DNA of 7,597 nt from Acidovorax sp. (lineage in GTDB: Bacteria; Pseudomonadota; Gammaproteobacteria; Burkholderiales; Burkholderiaceae_C), in NCBI GenBank assembly GCA_030150585.1, contig JASLFM010000566.1, positions 1-7,597 on the forward strand, given 5' to 3'. Position numbers and translations under genes: made by a program. Positions within the stretch are counted from its first letter, which is position 1; every line of letters starts with the position of its first letter. Of this stretch, positions 7,501-7,597 are shown one piece after another. The notes under the pieces are model-generated. The model saw only the letters and a program-made list of their open reading frames with translations, was not told the origin of the DNA and did no database searches.

Positions 7501-7597
7501 AGCGGTGCGCGTCGGTGAGCCCGCCCGAGGACTGCATGAAGAACAGGCGCACGCCCGGCATCTCGGCCGCCACCTGGTCCACGTAGCGGCGCAGGAT
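4523..7597 (-). CDS. oplAH: ATP-dependent 5-oxoprolinase / hydantoinase, fused HyuA-HyuB (5' partial)
   Basis: A large cytosolic enzyme of the hydantoinase A/B family. About 1024 residues are visible and the frame continues past the right edge, reading ILRRYVDQVAAEMPG. The GTG at 7582 is therefore internal, and a few hundred N-terminal residues are missing compared with the roughly 1200-1290 of full proteins. Numbering from that codon, the HyuA part (to about 465) has MQSSGGL (16-22), LSGPAGGIVGM (35-45), the phosphate-binding-type FDMGGTSTDVS (64-74), GPESAGANPGPASY (121-134) and CFGGAGGQHAC (226-236). The HyuB part (from about 474) has NIKERLDFSCALFD (505-518), HMPVHLGSM (529-537), NDPYHGGTH (561-569) and GHHADVGGATPG (599-610), ending near HTPGGGGFG (990-998). 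The fusion and these motifs favour 5-oxoprolinase, which cleaves 5-oxoproline to glutamate with ATP. N-methylhydantoinase or another cyclic-amide substrate is possible. The last 13 residues come from the junction hairpin. No internal stop or frameshift is seen. Confidence 0.93.
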   Translation of the reverse strand: MLRRYVDQVAAEMPGVRLFFMQSSGGLTDAHRFQGKDAILSGPAGGIVGMARTAELAFSEDAAVRVIGFDMGGTSTDVSHYAGAFEREFETQVAGVRMRAPMMSIHTVAAGGGSILGFDGARFRVGPESAGANPGPASYRRGGPLAVTDANVMVGKIQPVYFPSVFGPAADEPLDAAVVAQRFGELAEQTGRSAEEVAHGFIQIAVQQMANAIKKISVARGFDVTRYTLQCFGGAGGQHACLVADALGMARVFVHPLAGVLSAYGMGLADQNVIREQAVERPLVPAALPEVAATLDTLAQAAQAELAQQATAATGGGSVAVHRRVHVRYEGSDSALVVPFGDLPAIVAGFEAAYRQRFAFLMQGKGLVVEAVSVEAVVAGDAPAEALRAVHPPREAPRRGTVRMYTTGVQGPALWHDAALVVRADLRPGDAVAGPAIIAEQNATTVVEPGWEARITAYDHIVLERVAARAVRHAVGTTVDPVLLEVFNNLFMNIAEQMGLQLQNTAYSVNIKERLDFSCALFDAEGQLIANAPHMPVHLGSMGESIRTVIERNAGRMQPGDVYVLNDPYHGGTHLPDITVITPVYIGPDASGALRPTFYVGSRGHHADVGGATPGSMPPFSTRIEEEGVQIDNFKLVEGGVLREREILDLLASGEYPSRNPQQNLADLKAQIAANEKGVQELRKMVQQFGLDVVQAYMRHVQDNAEESVRRAITRLAARLKDGGFTLPLDNGAQIQVAVRIDAASRSAEIDFTGTSPQQANNFNAPTAVCMAAVLYVFRTLVDDDIPLNAGCLKPIRVHIPEGCMLNPLPPASVVAGNVETSTCITNALYGALGLMAAGQCTMNNFTFGNARHQYYETISGGSGAGGVFDEHGALVGGFAGTSVVQTHMTNSRLTDPEVLEFRFPVRLESYEIRKGSGGAGRWRGGDGGVRRVRFLEPMTASILSNGRHRGAFGMAGGADGTPGINRVVRANGSVEPLDHIGQVQMQPGDVFEVHTPGGGGFGAPRTPCHDIAGGALQDCVSSY
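4526..4564. terminator. Inverted repeat, probable convergent transcription terminator
   Basis: ATAGCTGGAG (4526-4535) is a perfect inverted copy of CTCCAGCTAT (4555-4564). After one mismatch, three more pairs form (4537-4539 with 4551-4553), leaving an 11-base loop. It lies directly after both stop codons, where a shared terminator is expected. No strong U-run follows on either strand: rightward the next bases are ATCATGGC, and leftward a weakly T-rich TTGATTCAAT. A textbook intrinsic terminator is therefore not proven. The whole element falls in the reading frame of the minus-strand gene and encodes its final 13 residues. Confidence 0.55.

Noticed and set aside
7580..7582. GTG at 7582 as the start of the oxoprolinase
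   Set aside because: The reading frame continues beyond the window, and the residues before it (ILRRY) fit the HyuA family, so this is an internal valine codon.
1..7597. CRISPR array, insertion sequence, tRNA/rRNA, phage or defence genes
   Set aside because: No spaced direct repeats, transposase-like frames, cloverleaf sequences or defence motifs were recognised by eye on either strand.

Overview
The window looks like a piece of chromosome from a high-GC beta-proteobacterium. A Comamonadaceae member (Acidovorax / Alicycliphilus / Comamonas type) is my best guess from the strongly GC-ending codons, the protein families and the gene order. That placement rests on recognition by eye, not on a search. 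Coding density is close to 100%, and no stretch of 300 bases lacks a gene.

Left part (1 to 4521, + strand): six genes of a multisubunit monovalent cation/proton antiporter of the Mrp/Mnh/Pha/Sha type, in the canonical order A(+B)-C-D-E-F-G. The first gene enters from outside the window and carries subunit B fused to the C-terminus of subunit A. Each later gene starts inside the stop codon of the one before (TGATG or ATGA overlaps), and each start has a purine-rich Shine-Dalgarno element in the end of the upstream gene. This is the signature of one polycistronic, translationally coupled operon. The products assemble into a single inner-membrane complex related to the membrane arm of respiratory complex I: subunits A and D resemble NuoL/M/N, and C resembles NuoK. 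The complex exchanges cytoplasmic Na+ and/or K+ for external H+ in pH and salt homeostasis. The ion cannot be decided from the sequence.

Right part (7597 down to 4523, - strand): one long convergent gene, open at the right edge, encoding a fused HyuA-HyuB protein of the ATP-dependent 5-oxoprolinase / N-methylhydantoinase family. The fused architecture and motifs favour 5-oxoprolinase (5-oxo-L-proline + ATP + water to L-glutamate).

Junction (about 4515 to 4564): the two operons meet tail to tail with one base between their stop codons. The stops lie in a 15-bp palindrome, next to a 39-nt inverted repeat that encodes the last 13 residues of the oxoprolinase. This is the most unusual spot in the window. 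It probably acts as a compact convergent terminator, possibly from a dispersed intergenic repeat that became part of the reading frame. Apart from this the region looks like ordinary housekeeping/stress genes. I see no CRISPR array, mobile element, RNA gene or new multi-gene system.
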